64,000 nucleotides of DNA, taken from assembly GCA_003049485.1 (NCBI GenBank), contig PYST01000039.1:1-64000 (forward strand), given 5' to 3'. A model generated the notes under the pieces. The model saw only the letters and a list, made by a program, of their open reading frames with translations. It had not been told where the DNA came from and did not search any database. Of the stretch, positions 52,591 through 64,000 are shown one piece after another; position 1 is the stretch's first letter; the number at the start of each line of letters is the position of its first letter. A program made the translations under genes and the position numbers. The DNA comes from Ophioceras dolichostomum. Taxonomy: Eukaryota > Ascomycota > Sordariomycetes > Magnaporthales > Ophioceraceae.

Positions 52591-53776
52591 AGGCTAGGCA
52601 GCTGCCGCCGTATTGATCGAACCCCCCAATATCACTCTATAGAGGCCTCTGCAGCCTCGTGCCTGTGCACATACCGCACTGAGGTCGGGAACAGATATCC
52701 CACCTTGTCTGAGGAGTCCAGATCGAGAGCCCAAGAAGGCTATCCCCCCCTACTCCCTCCCCCTAGCCACGAAGTAACAACTACCAACACGCCACGAATG
52801 ACAGGTCACCGAGCCAGAGATGAGATGGCAGGCTGGTTCCGTAATGGGCTCCATTACAAACAACCTGTATCATCATTTATCCCCTTGTGCCCAAGCGCGG
52901 CGGCATTTCATGTTATAGACCAGCAAGCAAAGTCATATATCATCACGTAACTAATGTTAATGATCACCCACCCACCCACGTCGACTAAACCAACCGACAC
53001 TCCCCCCTTATCTCCCCGACACAGGAACCGAGTTGAGAGCCATAGAAAACGGATCACCATACAGACGAGAGGCACAATAGTAACAAAAGAGATTCAGTGG
53101 ATTTTGTATTACGGATCGAGTTAGCAGGTCCGAAGGGGAGGGAGGACGAGATAGGGAGAGAAGAAGAAAGACAGAAACAGCCCAGCTACATAGGTAGGAA
53201 GCAAAAACAAAGCAAACCAAAAACAGAACTAGGTACTAAAACCCGCCCTCCCCATGGCCCAGAACTCCCATCTCCCTCGCCGCCACCATGCTGGTTGGTT
53301 TGGTTGGTCCCATATTGTGTGCCCCCCTCTAAATCTGTCTGTTAGCCTGCCTGTTTGATAACCCTCATTTCCCCCCCATGTGTTTTCTTTTCTTTTCGTT
53401 TTTTTTTCCTGCATATATTCCCAGCCAGAAAATAGGATGGAAGCTGGCGACCTCTGTGAAGGGAGAGAGAGTTAAGGGAGATTCGGTTTTATAGCTTGAC
53501 CTGTTGAATCATCGCAAAAACCTCCACACCCGCCCACGCCCGCTTGACAAAAGAAAAGAAGAAAAAAGCCACGCAGCGCGCGTCTAAATATCCCATCACG
53601 ATAGCCCTCACCATCCGACACTAACATCGTACACCAGTTTCTTGTCGTTCCTCCACAATCGCCCGGCCTTTACCTCGCGTCTAGTGTAGTAGTGGCAGTA
53701 GTGGTCGCAGGTCTCGCATCACCTCTTCTTGCCTCAATTGCGAGAGCCTGGTAGTTTAGTCGGGCCTTAGAGCCCT
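52591..53776. other. Convergent intergenic region, Rab4 / PMT2
   Basis: 3' flanks of convergent genes, with A/G-rich and pyrimidine-rich stretches and TAGGTAGG near 53,190. No credible coding region. Confidence 0.45.
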
Positions 53777-56642
53777 TTAGTCCGACATCCTCCAGGTATC
53801 GAACCACTTCATATAGCTGTACTGCTTGTTAGGCCCGACCATCCCCCAGCAGATCGGCATGAACAAGACATAAAGCCCGACCACGACCGCGTACAACACC
53901 GAGTAGACGCCGTACTGCACGGCCTTGACGCTCGCGGTCCGCGCCACGAACCAGTCGACCAGGAAGCCGAAGGACAGGATCGCGAAGTACAGCGCCGGGT
54001 AGTAGTGGTGGACGTAGGTGACGCGCGCCATGACGACGAAGGGCAGGTAGTGCAGGAACCAGCCCAGGACCGGGTACAGGGCCGAGTAGTGGATCTGGTC
54101 GACGTCGGACTGGGTGAGCTCGCGGAAGCCGCGCTGCCAGCGCACAATGTACCAGGCGACCAGGAGGCCGACGACCCCCAGAGACGCCGTGGTCGACCAG
54201 TAGACGAACGGGTTGCCCAGCAGGAAGTACTTGACGATGTTGTCGTCCCAGCCGCACATGCGCAGGCCGACGTTGAGGATCGGCCACTGCCACCACTGGG
54301 AGGCGAGGTCGTCCTGCTTGTCTGGGTCGGGAACAAGCGCGTTGTTGGACGTCATCATGGCAACATTCACTGTTTGGGGTTTTATCACACCAAGTCAACA
54401 TCGCGTAAAACATTCCATGGAGGAGGAGGAAGTGAGAAGGTGAGGTTAGGGCGTAGGGAGGTGGGCAAAGAACTTGCGTGAGTTCAGGGGTAGGGAGCAC
54501 TCACGGTGGATGAAGTCGTGGATGAAGGGCGATCGATACACGCCAGGGTCTCCCTTCGGCACTAGAAGAGAGGAATGCTTGTTAGTATCCGGTCTAGAGA
54601 CCTGTACGCTACTTTAGCGTAAACGCCAGGGGTAAGGGCCATGCTATAGCAAGGACTAACGTTTATCGTTCCAGTGCGCCTCTGTTTTGACAGGAATGGT
54701 CAGCAATCAAATTCTCCCAGAGTCGTTTCGAGGGCCGATCCCTGAGGATGCGCTAAACGTACCGACATTCCACCACGTGTAGGTGTCGCGGGGGTGGTTG
54801 TTGGGTGTGCATGTGACCTCAATCTGCTTGAAGCCCCATTGCGGCAGGTTCTGGGAAGGCGAGTGCCGGATTAGCGTATATTCCACTCGAATTGTTTGTA
54901 CGCTGAGCAGGTTGACTTTTGACATACGACGTTGCCAGCACGGAGGTAGCAGCCCAGCACCTCGTGCTTCAGCCGGAAGGCGGTGGTGAGAGTCCGGATC
55001 TTGCTGCGGTCGCGCGACGCCACGTCCCTCACGACCTCGATCTTCCAGTGGTCCTTCTCGTCACCGACGGTGACGTTGCCGTAGGACGAGACCTCCTTGT
55101 CCGACTTGGTCATGGGGGCCGAGATCTCGTGCGAGTGCAGGTTGCGGCCAGTCTGGGAGTGCAGGAGTCGGATCACGGTGCCATCGCCGATGAAGCGGGG
55201 CTCATCGGCCTCGACGTAGTCGGCGTCACGACGGTTCGGGTAGAAGAACCAGTCGTTGTTGGCATCCTTGTGGTGGTAGCAAGTGACCTGCTGCTGGTTC
55301 GAGCCCTCGGGGTAGGTCCTGTCATAATCGTCAGTTGAGGAACAAGAGAAAGAAGGTGGGATTGGCTTGTAGCGACATTCGTATGGGGGACCGTACTGGA
55401 CGTGACTGTGAAGAAGACCACCACCATAGCCCATGTTCTTGATGGTGACACGGCTGCCGTAAGCGATCTCCAGAGGGCTGTCCTTCCCGACCTCGGTTCC
55501 ACGCAGGTTGGCCTGGAAAAGAGAGCTCATCTGAGCATCTCCAGGGCCGGTCTTCGTAAGAACAGCGAAGTGGATGGCGAAGCTGAGCATGTAAACCAGG
55601 AAGGGCAGGATGATGAGGCCAACAACTCTCGCGGCAAAGTGGGCGCCGAGTTCGAGCTACACAAAACGGTCAACCAGCATGTCACACAAATATGGAAGAG
55701 ATGGGGGGCCAGGGACACTCACAGGTGGCATCTTCAGATCGCCGAACTTGTTCCACAGGTCCTCAATGGTGTAGAGACCGACCAGCGCAGTGACAAAGAG
55801 GCCGACGAGCTTGACGCTCGTCACGCATCCAATGCTCAACCCAGTCATGAACAGCCAGAAGAACCACTCGGGCTCGAAGCTCTTGTTCTGGAGACGGTGG
55901 AACTTGGCCCAGCAGAAGACGGTGGTCACGGTGCCGCAGAGGAGCATCGAGTCGAGCAGGATGAACCTAGAGATGGTGGTGTAGCTGTTCTCGCAGAGCA
56001 CCATCAGGGTGACCAGCCAGACCGTAGGGCGCCTGAAGTTGAGCTCCTTCGCGGTGAAGTACGCGAACGGGACGATGATGGCACCGAAAAAGGCGTTGAA
56101 CTGGCGCATGAAGGTGTAGTTGACCCATTCCGGGTAGGTCTCTCCGGACTTGAACTCGAAGGAGCCATTGTAACCGGCGAGGTAGCCCGAAAGACCCACC
56201 AGCATCTTGCCCAGCGGAGGGTGCACATCGAAGTAGTACGTCCTCTCGATGTAATGCGAGCCGAATTTGCCGAAGTGTGCCTCATCCCAGGTCACGATGT
56301 TGGAGCGACCGATCTGGTACAGACGCGTGAAGAAGGCCAAGGCCGTGAAGATGATGGGCGCGATCACCCACTCCCACTCGTCGAGGATCTCGAGGATCGA
56401 TGGCTCCTATAACGAACCGATGGCAGCCAGGGGTCAGCAAAAGCAGAACCGAAGATGACGAAGCCTCATCCCATCCCTTCTCGCCCGCGCGGAGACTTCC
56501 TTACCTTCTTCAACGCCTTCTTCTTGTCGTCCGCCTCTGTGCTCACGCCGGGAGCCGGCGCGGCGACGGAGCCGGGCACATTACGTCTTCTCAGGTCGCC
56601 CAGGTCTGCGCCTGAGGCGACTGCCGCCTTTTCAGCGGACAT
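53777..56642 (-). CDS. PMT2: Protein O-mannosyltransferase, PMT2 family
   Basis: Eight exons: 56505-56642, 55723-56406, 55397-55656, 54928-55318, 54763-54850, 54661-54681, 54505-54561 and 53777-54369, giving 743 aa (yeast Pmt2 is 759). The ER enzyme transfers mannose from dolichyl-phosphate mannose to Ser/Thr, normally as a Pmt1-Pmt2 heterodimer. Evidence: the first lumenal loop with the catalytic TWDEAHFGKFGSHYI and FDVHPPLGKMLVGLSGYLAG, then SRFILLDSMLL. The MIR region follows with GYGGGLLHSHVQ, TYPEGSNQQQVTCYHHKDAN and RLLHSQTGRNLHSHEISAP. Next come LPQWGFKQIEVTC, FIHDFIHLNVAMMTSNNAL, and C-terminal membrane segments with LHYLPFVVMARVTYVHHYYP. The PMT2-type MIR wording and the N-terminus place it in the Pmt2 group. 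Exon 6 is a 21-base microexon encoding EAHWNDK. Intron 3 (55,319-55,396) is 78 bases, a multiple of three, with no in-frame stop. Confidence 0.95.
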
Positions 56643-57681
56643 TCTGAAAGATTGAATTTCCGAAGGCTGCTTCTCCAATTCGCAGCCAATGTCCGATTTG
56701 AACACGAACCCGCAGGCGAAGGGAGTCAAAGCGCGCCCGACGCTCTGCGAATCAGCGGAACGTTGCGGTACGGTGCGTTGGAATAAGGCTGAATTCAGAA
56801 AATGGGATGACGTAAAGAGTGTGCAGAAGAAGACCAGAGAGGTACGACGTTGAAAGGAAGGAGAGAGAGGACCGAACTTCCCCCAAGAAGAAAAAGAATC
56901 AATCCGACATCAACAAGATGTTCTGGATGGTGGAGGGAGTGGAAAAGGCAAAAGGCAAAAGGGACAAGCAGCCTTTGGGACTTGTGGTCCTGGAGCAAAA
57001 AAGCTGATGTCAAAGTGAAAAGGGATACCAAACCGAAATTCCCCCAATGTGGCCTCTTTTTTTTTTTCTCGTGTTCCTCCTGGAGCCTTTCAGCTGGAGA
57101 AACGTTGGCGCGTTATGCAGTGACTTGTGGAGGATCGGAGGCTGAAGGGGGCCGGCCCAATCTATCAGCCCCAGGCCCACGGGTAGAGACTCTGGGAGCT
57201 GCACACGGCCCCTGACTATCCCTGGCTACTGTGGTAATGCGCTGCTGTCAGCCCACTTTCGCCAATCATAAGATCGCCCCAATTTAATGTCACTTCTTAG
57301 CAGCTGGGACACGCAAACCACCACCCTTCAACGGCGCGAAATGCTTGTCGATAAAAAGGAGGTAACAGCAGTCATACCCCACTGCCCTATCCTAACGCTA
57401 TAATTGGACACGCTCAGAAAACAAGCCTGCCAGGGGGGGAGAAGCCACATCTTGCTAGGATTGTTCATGAAAGAGCCTCCACGTCTTCTCTTTTTTTCCG
57501 GGACGGGGAAAATTACTTCAACACCGGGGTTATCTTTTTCGCCTGGTCGAGGCCGAATTCTTTCTCTTCCTCTTGTTTACGTTTCTTCACCTGAACTCTC
57601 TGCAAAAGACGCCACGACTCGACGGGCGACTGCCTCATGGAAGCGTAGTGTTGGCATCATCATCTCAGCCAGATAACGACT
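56643..57681. other. Divergent intergenic region, PMT2 / BET1
   Basis: Shared upstream region of PMT2 (leftward) and BET1 (rightward). Purine-rich around 56,820-57,010. No coding feature supported. Confidence 0.45.
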
Positions 57682-58739
57682 ATGGCATCAAGGTGCGTTT
57701 CATTGAGACAGCTACCATCCTCCCCCCTCCCCACCATTCCACAACAAAAAAAGGGAACACAAAGCAAAACAGCTGAAAAGCTTCATCATCCCTATCTGCA
57801 CGCCCCGCGACGACCCCCGACTGGTGAATGACGAGTGCTGTTGTCGCGAAAACTGTGTCCTCTTGCTCCCTCCCTATGACGTATTATATGCAAGTCGCGA
57901 TCCCCAGCCAGCTAACACGTTCGGCCCCGTCGCCCCCCGTCCGGCCGCCCCGGTTCCCGCAGCAGATTCGGAACAGGCTCCCTGCACCAGCGCGACTCGC
58001 GCAGCGCTTTGTTTGAGGGATACACGGGCGGTGGCAGCAGCGTGTCCGACAACCGCAGGCCGAGCCCGAGCCCGAACCGGCCCCCAACAGGCGGGTATGG
58101 CTACGGCTATCCCGGCGCCGGCGCCGGCGGCGCTGGTCCGTCCGGCAGCAATAGCCACCTAGGTGTTCAGGGAGGTTCATACCGACCAGCGACACCCAAC
58201 AGGAAGTACGCGCCACCCCTTTATGCTTCCACCATGCCCTCGCGCGGACTGGCGCGTGCCCACACACACCACCCACGTTGAGGAGCGCATCCAAACTGAC
58301 GAAGCTCGAATCCCACCTACATTCTAGAGGCCAATACAGCGACGCAGTGCTCAACGAGCTCGAAAGCCAGAACGACGAGCAGGTGGCGGGGATAATGGGC
58401 AAGGTCCGGATACTGAAAGACGTAAGTTTCTTATCCAGCTACCCCTCTCCCCAGCTCTCTGAGCGCGACCGGCGGTCACTGGCCGATAACATCCAAGCAT
58501 CGCCCACTAACGCCCAACCCCCTCCTACCTAGATGACGGTCGCGATCGGCGACGAGATCCGCGAGTCCTCAGCACTCGCAGAGAAGATGAACGACGGCTT
58601 CGACCAGACACGACTGCGCCTGCGCGGCACAATGAACAGGATGCTGCTGATGGCAGAGAGGACCGGCGTCGGCTGGAGGGTCTGGCTAGGCTTCTTCGCC
58701 GCCGTGGCGTTGCTGTTCACTTACGTCTGGCTTTTCTGA
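57682..58739 (+). CDS. BET1: Bet1 ER-Golgi SNARE
   Basis: Four exons: 57682-57692, 57966-58205, 58328-58421 and 58533-58739, giving 183 aa. Bet1 is the Qc-SNARE of ER-to-Golgi COPII vesicle fusion. The 11-base first exon encodes MAS plus two bases of Arg. Splicing gives MASRFGTGSLHQRDSRSALF, the expected fungal start, so I prefer it over the ATG at 57,828. Residues 20-85 are Gly/Pro/Ser-rich with GYGYGYPGAGAGG. The SNARE helix runs from SDAVLNELESQNDEQVAGI through MGKVRILKDMTVAIGDEIRE to MNRMLLMAERTG, with the central-layer Gln in position. The C-terminal anchor is WLGFFAAVALLFTYVWLF, ending the protein. Introns have GTGCGT, GTACGC and GTAAGT donors. The N-terminal Gly/Pro region is longer than in yeast Bet1 (142 aa). 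Confidence 0.9.
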
Positions 58740-59617
58740 GCGACCGAGTGACCGAGTGACCGAGCGAGCGACCGAGCGCGAGAGCAAGCAAGCGGCCGCA
58801 AGGGGGGAGACGGTACGTACGTACCCACGCACCAGCATAGGACAGGCGACGATTTTGCCTGGACTATGCGAAGCCGATCGAGAAGAAACAGCATGGAGCC
58901 CTGTGCCCAACCCGCTCGGGCTCTCTCTCTACCATCTACAGCCTTCCTATACACGGCCGTCGCCTGCACCGCAAATACATACGAGGCAGGCAGTGCCCGC
59001 AAGGCAGCTTGTCCTTTGAACGGCCCGGCGCTACAAAGGCACAGTACTGGAGGGCAGTTCGATTCTACTCCACACGCGCACTATTCACGCTGCGTGCAGG
59101 TACTCGTTCCGGAGCAACGGAGTTTTGAAAGACGAGAGCCGAAAAACTCGAGCCAGCGGCGTTTCGCGGCGTTTCTTCATTCTTTTGGGTGGCCAGGTTA
59201 TTTTCGGGAACCTGTCGAGGGCTGTGAAAACACACCTGGCATGATCACACTATCTCACCATTACGAGAGTCATAATTCTTTGTTCTTTCTGTCTCTCTCT
59301 CTCTCTTACCGGACATAGATATATCTTGTTGGTTGGGTTCTTGTTCTCTTCTTCGATTCGTCTGTAATAATTCTACATTGGTACATACAATTCGGTGCTT
59401 CTTGGTGGAAGCACTTCCCTGAGAATGGGATCGAAGGAGCAAGGGGAAGGATGGAAGGGAAGGCGGGGAATAAAAAAGACAGGATATCTCGTCAGTGGGA
59501 CTGTGCTCTGCTTGCCTGTCGGGATTTCTTATTATGTGTGTTCCTGATGCTAAGCTTATGATGGTGGTGGTGGGAAGGAATACAGGTAGGTAGGTAGGCA
59601 AGCAGGTAGTTGGTTGG
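58740..59617. other. Convergent intergenic region, BET1 / APC15
   Basis: A short GACCGAGTGACCGAGCGAGC repeat starts right after the BET1 stop (about 58,741-58,790). GTAGGTAGGTAGG lies at 59,584-59,600. No coding feature. Confidence 0.5.
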
Positions 59618-61023
59618 TCATCGCCTCCTCCTGGCCCGGGGGCTGCTCCCGAGGACGCTGCTGCTGCCATCCCGGGAGAGAATACTACTAACATCGAGAC
59701 TACTCCGCGGGTTGTGGCCGCCATCGTAGTTCAAGGGGTTAGAGCTCGGCATGAACTGTTGCGACGTTGACGGTCCGCTGAGCGCAAAGCTGGTCTCCAT
59801 ACGATGGCCCGCCGTGTTGTCCCCGTGCTCGTCGTCGTCGCTGCTGCTCAGCGACGCCTCGCTATCCGTGTGCTCGTACTCCCCGCTCTCGGCCTCAGGC
59901 ACCTCGTCGTCCAGGTCCGCGTCCATGTCCATGTCCATCGCCGAGACGGACCCTCCTCCATCTAGGAGTCTGCTCTGGTCCTGGTCTTGCCCGCCGCCGC
60001 CGCCGCCGCCACCGCCAGCATTGTCACCGTCCCGGAGGTCGTCTTCCTGCAGCATCGCGGCTTGTGCCTCCGCGCCGCCTTCCTCCGCGTCGTCGTCCTC
60101 CGCGCCGTAGAGGTCTTCATCGCGCTGGGCCTGCGCTTGGCCTCGCGTCATTAGGCCTAGCACGCGGTCCTCGGCCGCGACCATCTGCAGGAGCTCGCGA
60201 CGCTGCGCGGCGTTTGCGCGGCCACCATCACCCGGGATTGGCTCCGTGCGCTCGTCGCCGTCCCCATCCTCATCCTCGTCTTCTTCGTCTTGCTCGTCTT
60301 CCTCCTCTTCCTCCTCCTCTTCCTCTTCCTCCTCGGAGTCGCCCGCGTCGAAGCCCATCCCATCCGCGTCTGCATCGGGTATCTCATCATCCAGATCATG
60401 CTCCTCTCCGCCGCCATCGGCGCCGGCATCCCCCTCCCCCTCGTCCATGAGGTCCAGGCCCGCCAGGTCAGCCGCGGCGTTGCCCTCGGCCTCCGCCAGC
60501 TGCTGCGCCAGCTGCTCCCGGCGCATGGCCTCAGCGTGCTCCTCCTGCTCGCGGCGCTCCTCTCGCAGCTGGAACAGCGACTTGGCCACGCCGGGGGGCT
60601 TCAGCCACGTGGCGCCGAAGTTGCTGACGTTCTGCCGGCGCCGCTCCTGGTAGGCCTCGTCGGCGCGGAGGCGGGCCAGCGCGCTGAGCCCGTACATCCC
60701 CGTCCCTGCGGCGCCGCCATGGTGGTTGTGCTGCCGCCGGTGCTGGTGTTGGTGGTGTGGGTTGTTGTTGTGGTGGTGGTGGTTGGTGCCGTTGTTGGCG
60801 CCGTCGAAGTTCACCGAGTCGGGTTGGGGTGGGATTGGGCTGCGCGAGGAGACATACCATAGCGAGTGTGACTATGGTCCGATTTGATCCTTTGTCAGCA
60901 AATCTGCGTTCTGCTTCTGTTTCACCTTCTCCGTTCAGGTGCTCAACGGTCGCAAGGATGGGCTTCGGGTGGGGGGCGAGAGCTCACGTCGCGAGGTGTC
61001 AAGTCTGGAACTATCGAAAACAT
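59618..61023 (-). CDS. APC15: Anaphase-promoting complex subunit Apc15/Mnd2
   Basis: Two exons: 60988-61023 and 59618-60871, giving 429 aa. Exon 1 encodes MFSIVPDLTPRD and joins in phase 0 to SHSLWYVSSRSPIPPQPDSV, restoring the conserved Apc15 N-terminus. Apc15 (budding yeast Mnd2) controls mitotic-checkpoint-complex turnover on the APC/C and meiotic inhibition of Ama1. After a His/Asn-rich stretch comes the second conserved block: LSALARLRADEAYQERRRQN, VSNFGATWLKPPGVAKSLFQ and a charged helix REERREQEEHAEAMRREQLA. The rest (about residues 140-380) is acidic and low complexity, including an unbroken run of Glu, as in the acidic tails of fungal homologues, and it ends in SSPRARRRR. The intron has a GTGAGC donor and a CCATAG acceptor (116 bases). 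Confidence 0.88.
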
Positions 61024-64000
61024 TATGTTCCTCACTTTGGGTGCTAAGCGCAGATTCGCGTGGGCATTGGAAGCTCAGGATTTGCGCCGTGGCCCTGAGG
61101 TGTAATGCATTGGATATTTCGTGATTTTCGTCGTCGCTTCAGAAGCCCCGCGGGTCTTGAGTTAGGTTCAAAAATAATTGTCTCTTCACATTGGCCAAAG
61201 TGGCGGCCAGGGAATGACGTCTCGACACGTTTTGAGTTGGGGTATTATTTTTGGCTTTGAACCCCGCGCCGCGTTTAGAGTAAGCGCAGCCGCGCGTTTC
61301 ATAGCCGCTAAAATGAGACTGCCCTGGAAATTCCTTTTCGTCACTTCCCCCTTTCGTCCTGGAAGGAAATTCAGCTGAGGCTGCGAACTCTCCTCTTGCT
61401 AATGAACCGCATAGTAAGCCTTTATGTCTATCTGGCAGGACTCGATCGGGCCTGAAGATCCGTTGTCCATTCCCAACCTCTCATCTCTGATGCCCATCAC
61501 TGGTACTCTGAGAAGTGGCGCAACCATCATCTTCGTCAAGAGCCCGGACGATTTCCCCTCGTGCGGAGGAGGTCTTAATTTGCCCTGATCTTTGCCACAG
61601 CCAAGGCGGATGAGCTTCAGGTTCGCCGGCTTCGCATCCATCGTCAAGTTTTTGGTCTCGGATGATGGGCTTGTGAATCCCCCCGTGGCGGGCGTGGGGT
61701 CTCCTAAAGTGAGCTTCCAGTTTCTATGAGGTAATTGCAACGGCCTGGCTGCAACATTGCACCCGAGAATAGGAGGATGGCCATCGTGCGGCTTTTTCCC
61801 CCCCATATTCCCAGCCAGCCTGCCAACTTGAGATTCAACTTTCTCCGCCTCCTTGCCTGGGATGGCGTTAGCTCGAAGCCTTTTGAATCCAGGAGAATCG
61901 GGATTATTCGGAACATGCAACACTTACACGCACTCACTGCATGTTCCTGCCAACGAAGCGGTGAGTGTGGAACGAGCAGTCAAAAATTTCTCCTCTCAGT
62001 CCATTTTCCGGTTTGCCCCTTATTGTCCGTACTTGCCTGCTTGTCTGCATTCCACTCTCACGGCTGGGGTTCTCCCTGAGACGGCGCGGCTCGGACTGGG
62101 CGAGGATAGACGTGGGCGGGAACCTTCTTTTTCAGGACCACATGGGCGAATTGACACGCCAGCTTGCCGACTTCGGCCAGCCGAGAGACGGTTTGCCGTC
62201 CACGCAAGAAGACACACAGCGTTCAATAAAAAGCTCCACAGCGGACGTGCTGATGGACAGGTATTTATACGAACTTCCGATTTTTTGAGGACCCTGCGAA
62301 TAGAAAGTGATGCATTTGCAAAACATGGATGCTTTGCTTGAGCTGCCGCCAGAAGCAACCTCCGGTGCCGGCTCCCAGGGCCGAGACCTGGATGTTGTGG
62401 GATTGGACGGCTGTGCAAGCGTGAGGGGTACGGACCCTGTCTGGCCGGGCAGTGTGGGGGTCACCCCTACGCCTCTCCTCTCCGCTCCTATCCTCTCTCG
62501 CCTTTTCTCCGGGGACTCCAGTGATTGGGGAGGGGACCAGCCCCATATCGTTCTGGGGCAGTTTGTGATTGATGGATGAACTCTCTTTTGCCTCGCTCCG
62601 TTTCAGTATTAGGAGAGATGAGAAGAGGAGCAACAGCATGGAAGAGCTGGATTCCAGAGCATTGGGCCAAAGTTGAGGCTTCCGAGATGGGACGCTTCGT
62701 TCGGAAGTAAGGAGGCTAGCGTTCAGCTCCCAAGTTGTCGAACACCCTTGCCAGTGACGTAGGAAAGAAGCATATCATCGTCCTGAGCTCCATCACCGAC
62801 TAAACGGCATACAACGTTGTAGGCTATCACGGCTATGCAGTTTGGGACTTTAGGGGCGTCCCATCATTCAACAGTAATAATTATTAGTGACGCGCCATGC
62901 AAGCAGAGAGCGGTGCATGAAGGTTGTCGACGCCCGGAGCTACCTTTTCAGCGCCGACAGCCCCGCCTTTGGAGTGGCGTCCTGACTCACAGCGTCTGTT
63001 GGCCCGAGATAAGGGACAGAACAGCTTGAAAGCCAAAAAGCAATGCATGTGATTGGCCTCATGCAGCCTTTTCCAGTTGTCAATTCTTTTACAGCAACGT
63101 ATCCGGGAAGAGTGGAGGTCACGAGGGCTTTAGCTCGAAATGTGCCGACTCGTTGCACTCGTTGCACCCCAGCACAATATTAGGAGTCCACTGAAGCACT
63201 GAAAAAAGAAAACCGTGCATGCAAGCAGCGTGCAGTTTCGCCTCTGTGGGTGAATGCTACTTTCTTGCAGATAGTTTGTTCCACAGCATCTCTTAACCAT
63301 GCAGGCGATGGACAGTTGACCCCGGCGCACGACCAGAGAGGGGGAGGGGCTCCTCCAAGAGCTTGGTGTTTTTGTTGGTGGTGTTTTTGTCTCGAGTTCT
63401 CATGGGTGAGGGGTTTTTGGTTATGTTTTTGGTCGGCGTTGACAGGCGATGACGATGAACAGATTTTTTTGAGTGGGATGCCAACGTGGCAGGACAAACC
63501 ACAAACATTAACCTCCAGCTCTTCAACCCGATACCCAACGACCTGGATCCTCTCATCCGACGACCCGGCGCCTTCCTCGTTCAATCAAAGGCTTGAAACA
63601 ACCCGTATGTCGACCCGGTATACCAGTTCCGGAGCCGGACGAGCTGACCCCTCTTCATCGCTCCTCCAAGAACAATGACGCTCCAGGAGGGGCTGCAGGG
63701 ACTGGAGCGACCGGTATTTGGGGCGACATCGGACATGGGTTTTTCAAAAGCGCCGTCGTTGATTGGTCGCCTCTTCGTTTTTGCTTTCGCATGTTCTTCG
63801 CCCGGTCCTGGGATGGCACGGCCCTGGTAAACCTCGTCATGCGGGCAGAGAAGGCTGATCCCTGCTCAGACAGGGGGGCCCTGCCGTGCTCTGCAGCTCG
63901 GTGTGGGGTGCGTTCATTCAGCGCATTGCTGCTCGACATGTGTTGTCAGGCTGGCCACCAGTGAAGAACTAGCAGTCCACCAATCCTCCAATTTACCACC
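61024..64000. other. 3-kb right end without a recognisable gene
   Basis: The longest open frames (174 codons on the minus strand at 61,399-61,923; 162 codons on plus at 61,853-62,341; 142 codons on plus at 63,250-63,678) overlap or lack any recognisable domain, and no splice chain joins them into a familiar protein. The 61,399-61,923 frame has a mixed, non-repetitive composition and is the only one I would test; I do not call it a gene. Confidence 0.4.

Noticed and set aside
57828..58016. Alternative BET1 start at the ATG at 57,828
   Set aside because: It reads a different frame that stops at 58,016. The 11-base exon at 57,682 gives the expected MASRF start with canonical splice sites.
17433..58739. 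A glycosylation/secretion gene cluster (ALG2, EMC7, PMT2, BET1, Rab4)
   Set aside because: The genes are scattered over 41 kb on both strands among unrelated genes. They are common housekeeping functions and give no sign of a co-regulated cluster.
61399..61923. 174-codon minus-strand frame at the right end
   Set aside because: Composition is plausible, but there is no domain, no clear start context and an overlapping open frame on the other strand.
1..64000. CRISPR arrays, insertion sequences, phage or bacterial operons
   Set aside because: None seen. Introns and gene families show a nuclear fungal chromosome. No terminal-repeat-bounded transposon was found by eye.

Overview
The window is genomic DNA of a filamentous ascomycete, most likely a Sordariomycete. 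The evidence is the short spliceosomal introns (mostly 46-120 bases, GTRNGT donors, CTRAC-type branch sites), the GC-rich coding sequence, and the protein set: a HET-domain protein, a HeLo-like/ankyrin protein, a Cdc11-type septation scaffold, Apc15 and Bet1. I cannot name the genus. Exon structures were built by hand from splice signals, reading frame and family conservation, with no transcript data. In every spliced model the exon lengths add to an open frame.

Layout. 0-2.1 kb: Dgk1-type CTP-dependent diacylglycerol kinase (+). 2.1-8.7 kb: long tract without a credible gene. 8.7-10.4 kb: three-exon Tyr/Ser/Gly-rich protein of unknown function with a TATA box (+). 13.0-13.9 kb: RGG-tailed nuclear-type protein (-). 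15.3-16.0 kb: calycin-like protein (+). 16.5 kb: tRNA-like Pol III sequence. 17.4-19.3 kb: ALG2 (-), with a GC-AG intron. 20.3-28.6 kb: uninterrupted 2766-codon Cdc11/Nud1-type leucine-rich SIN scaffold (-) with a very long Ala/Glu helical tail. 29.8-33.9 kb: accessory patch holding a HeLo-like plus ankyrin gene (+) and a decayed lectin-like beta-propeller pseudogene (-). 36.2-37.9 kb: O-acetylhomoserine sulfhydrylase (+). 38.6-39.7 kb: EMC7 (+). 40.4-42.8 kb: HET-domain protein carrying WW-like modules (-). 43.9-45.3 kb: Wwm1-like WW protein (-). 47.2-49.7 kb: choline-transporter-like protein (-). 51.6-52.6 kb: Ypt4/Rab4 GTPase with large insertions (+). 53.8-56.6 kb: PMT2 (-). 57.7-58.7 kb: Bet1 SNARE (+). 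59.6-61.0 kb: Apc15/Mnd2 (-). 61.0-64.0 kb: nothing credible.

Function. Most genes are housekeeping: ER glycosylation and membrane insertion (ALG2, PMT2, EMC7), membrane traffic (Bet1, Rab4), lipid metabolism or transport (Dgk1, CTL), sulfur assimilation, and cell-cycle exit or septation (Cdc11, Apc15). They are not arranged as a pathway cluster. The unusual content is the self/non-self-type material between 29.8 and 42.8 kb (HeLo-ankyrin, lectin-propeller relic, HET-WW protein) and the tail on the Cdc11-type scaffold.
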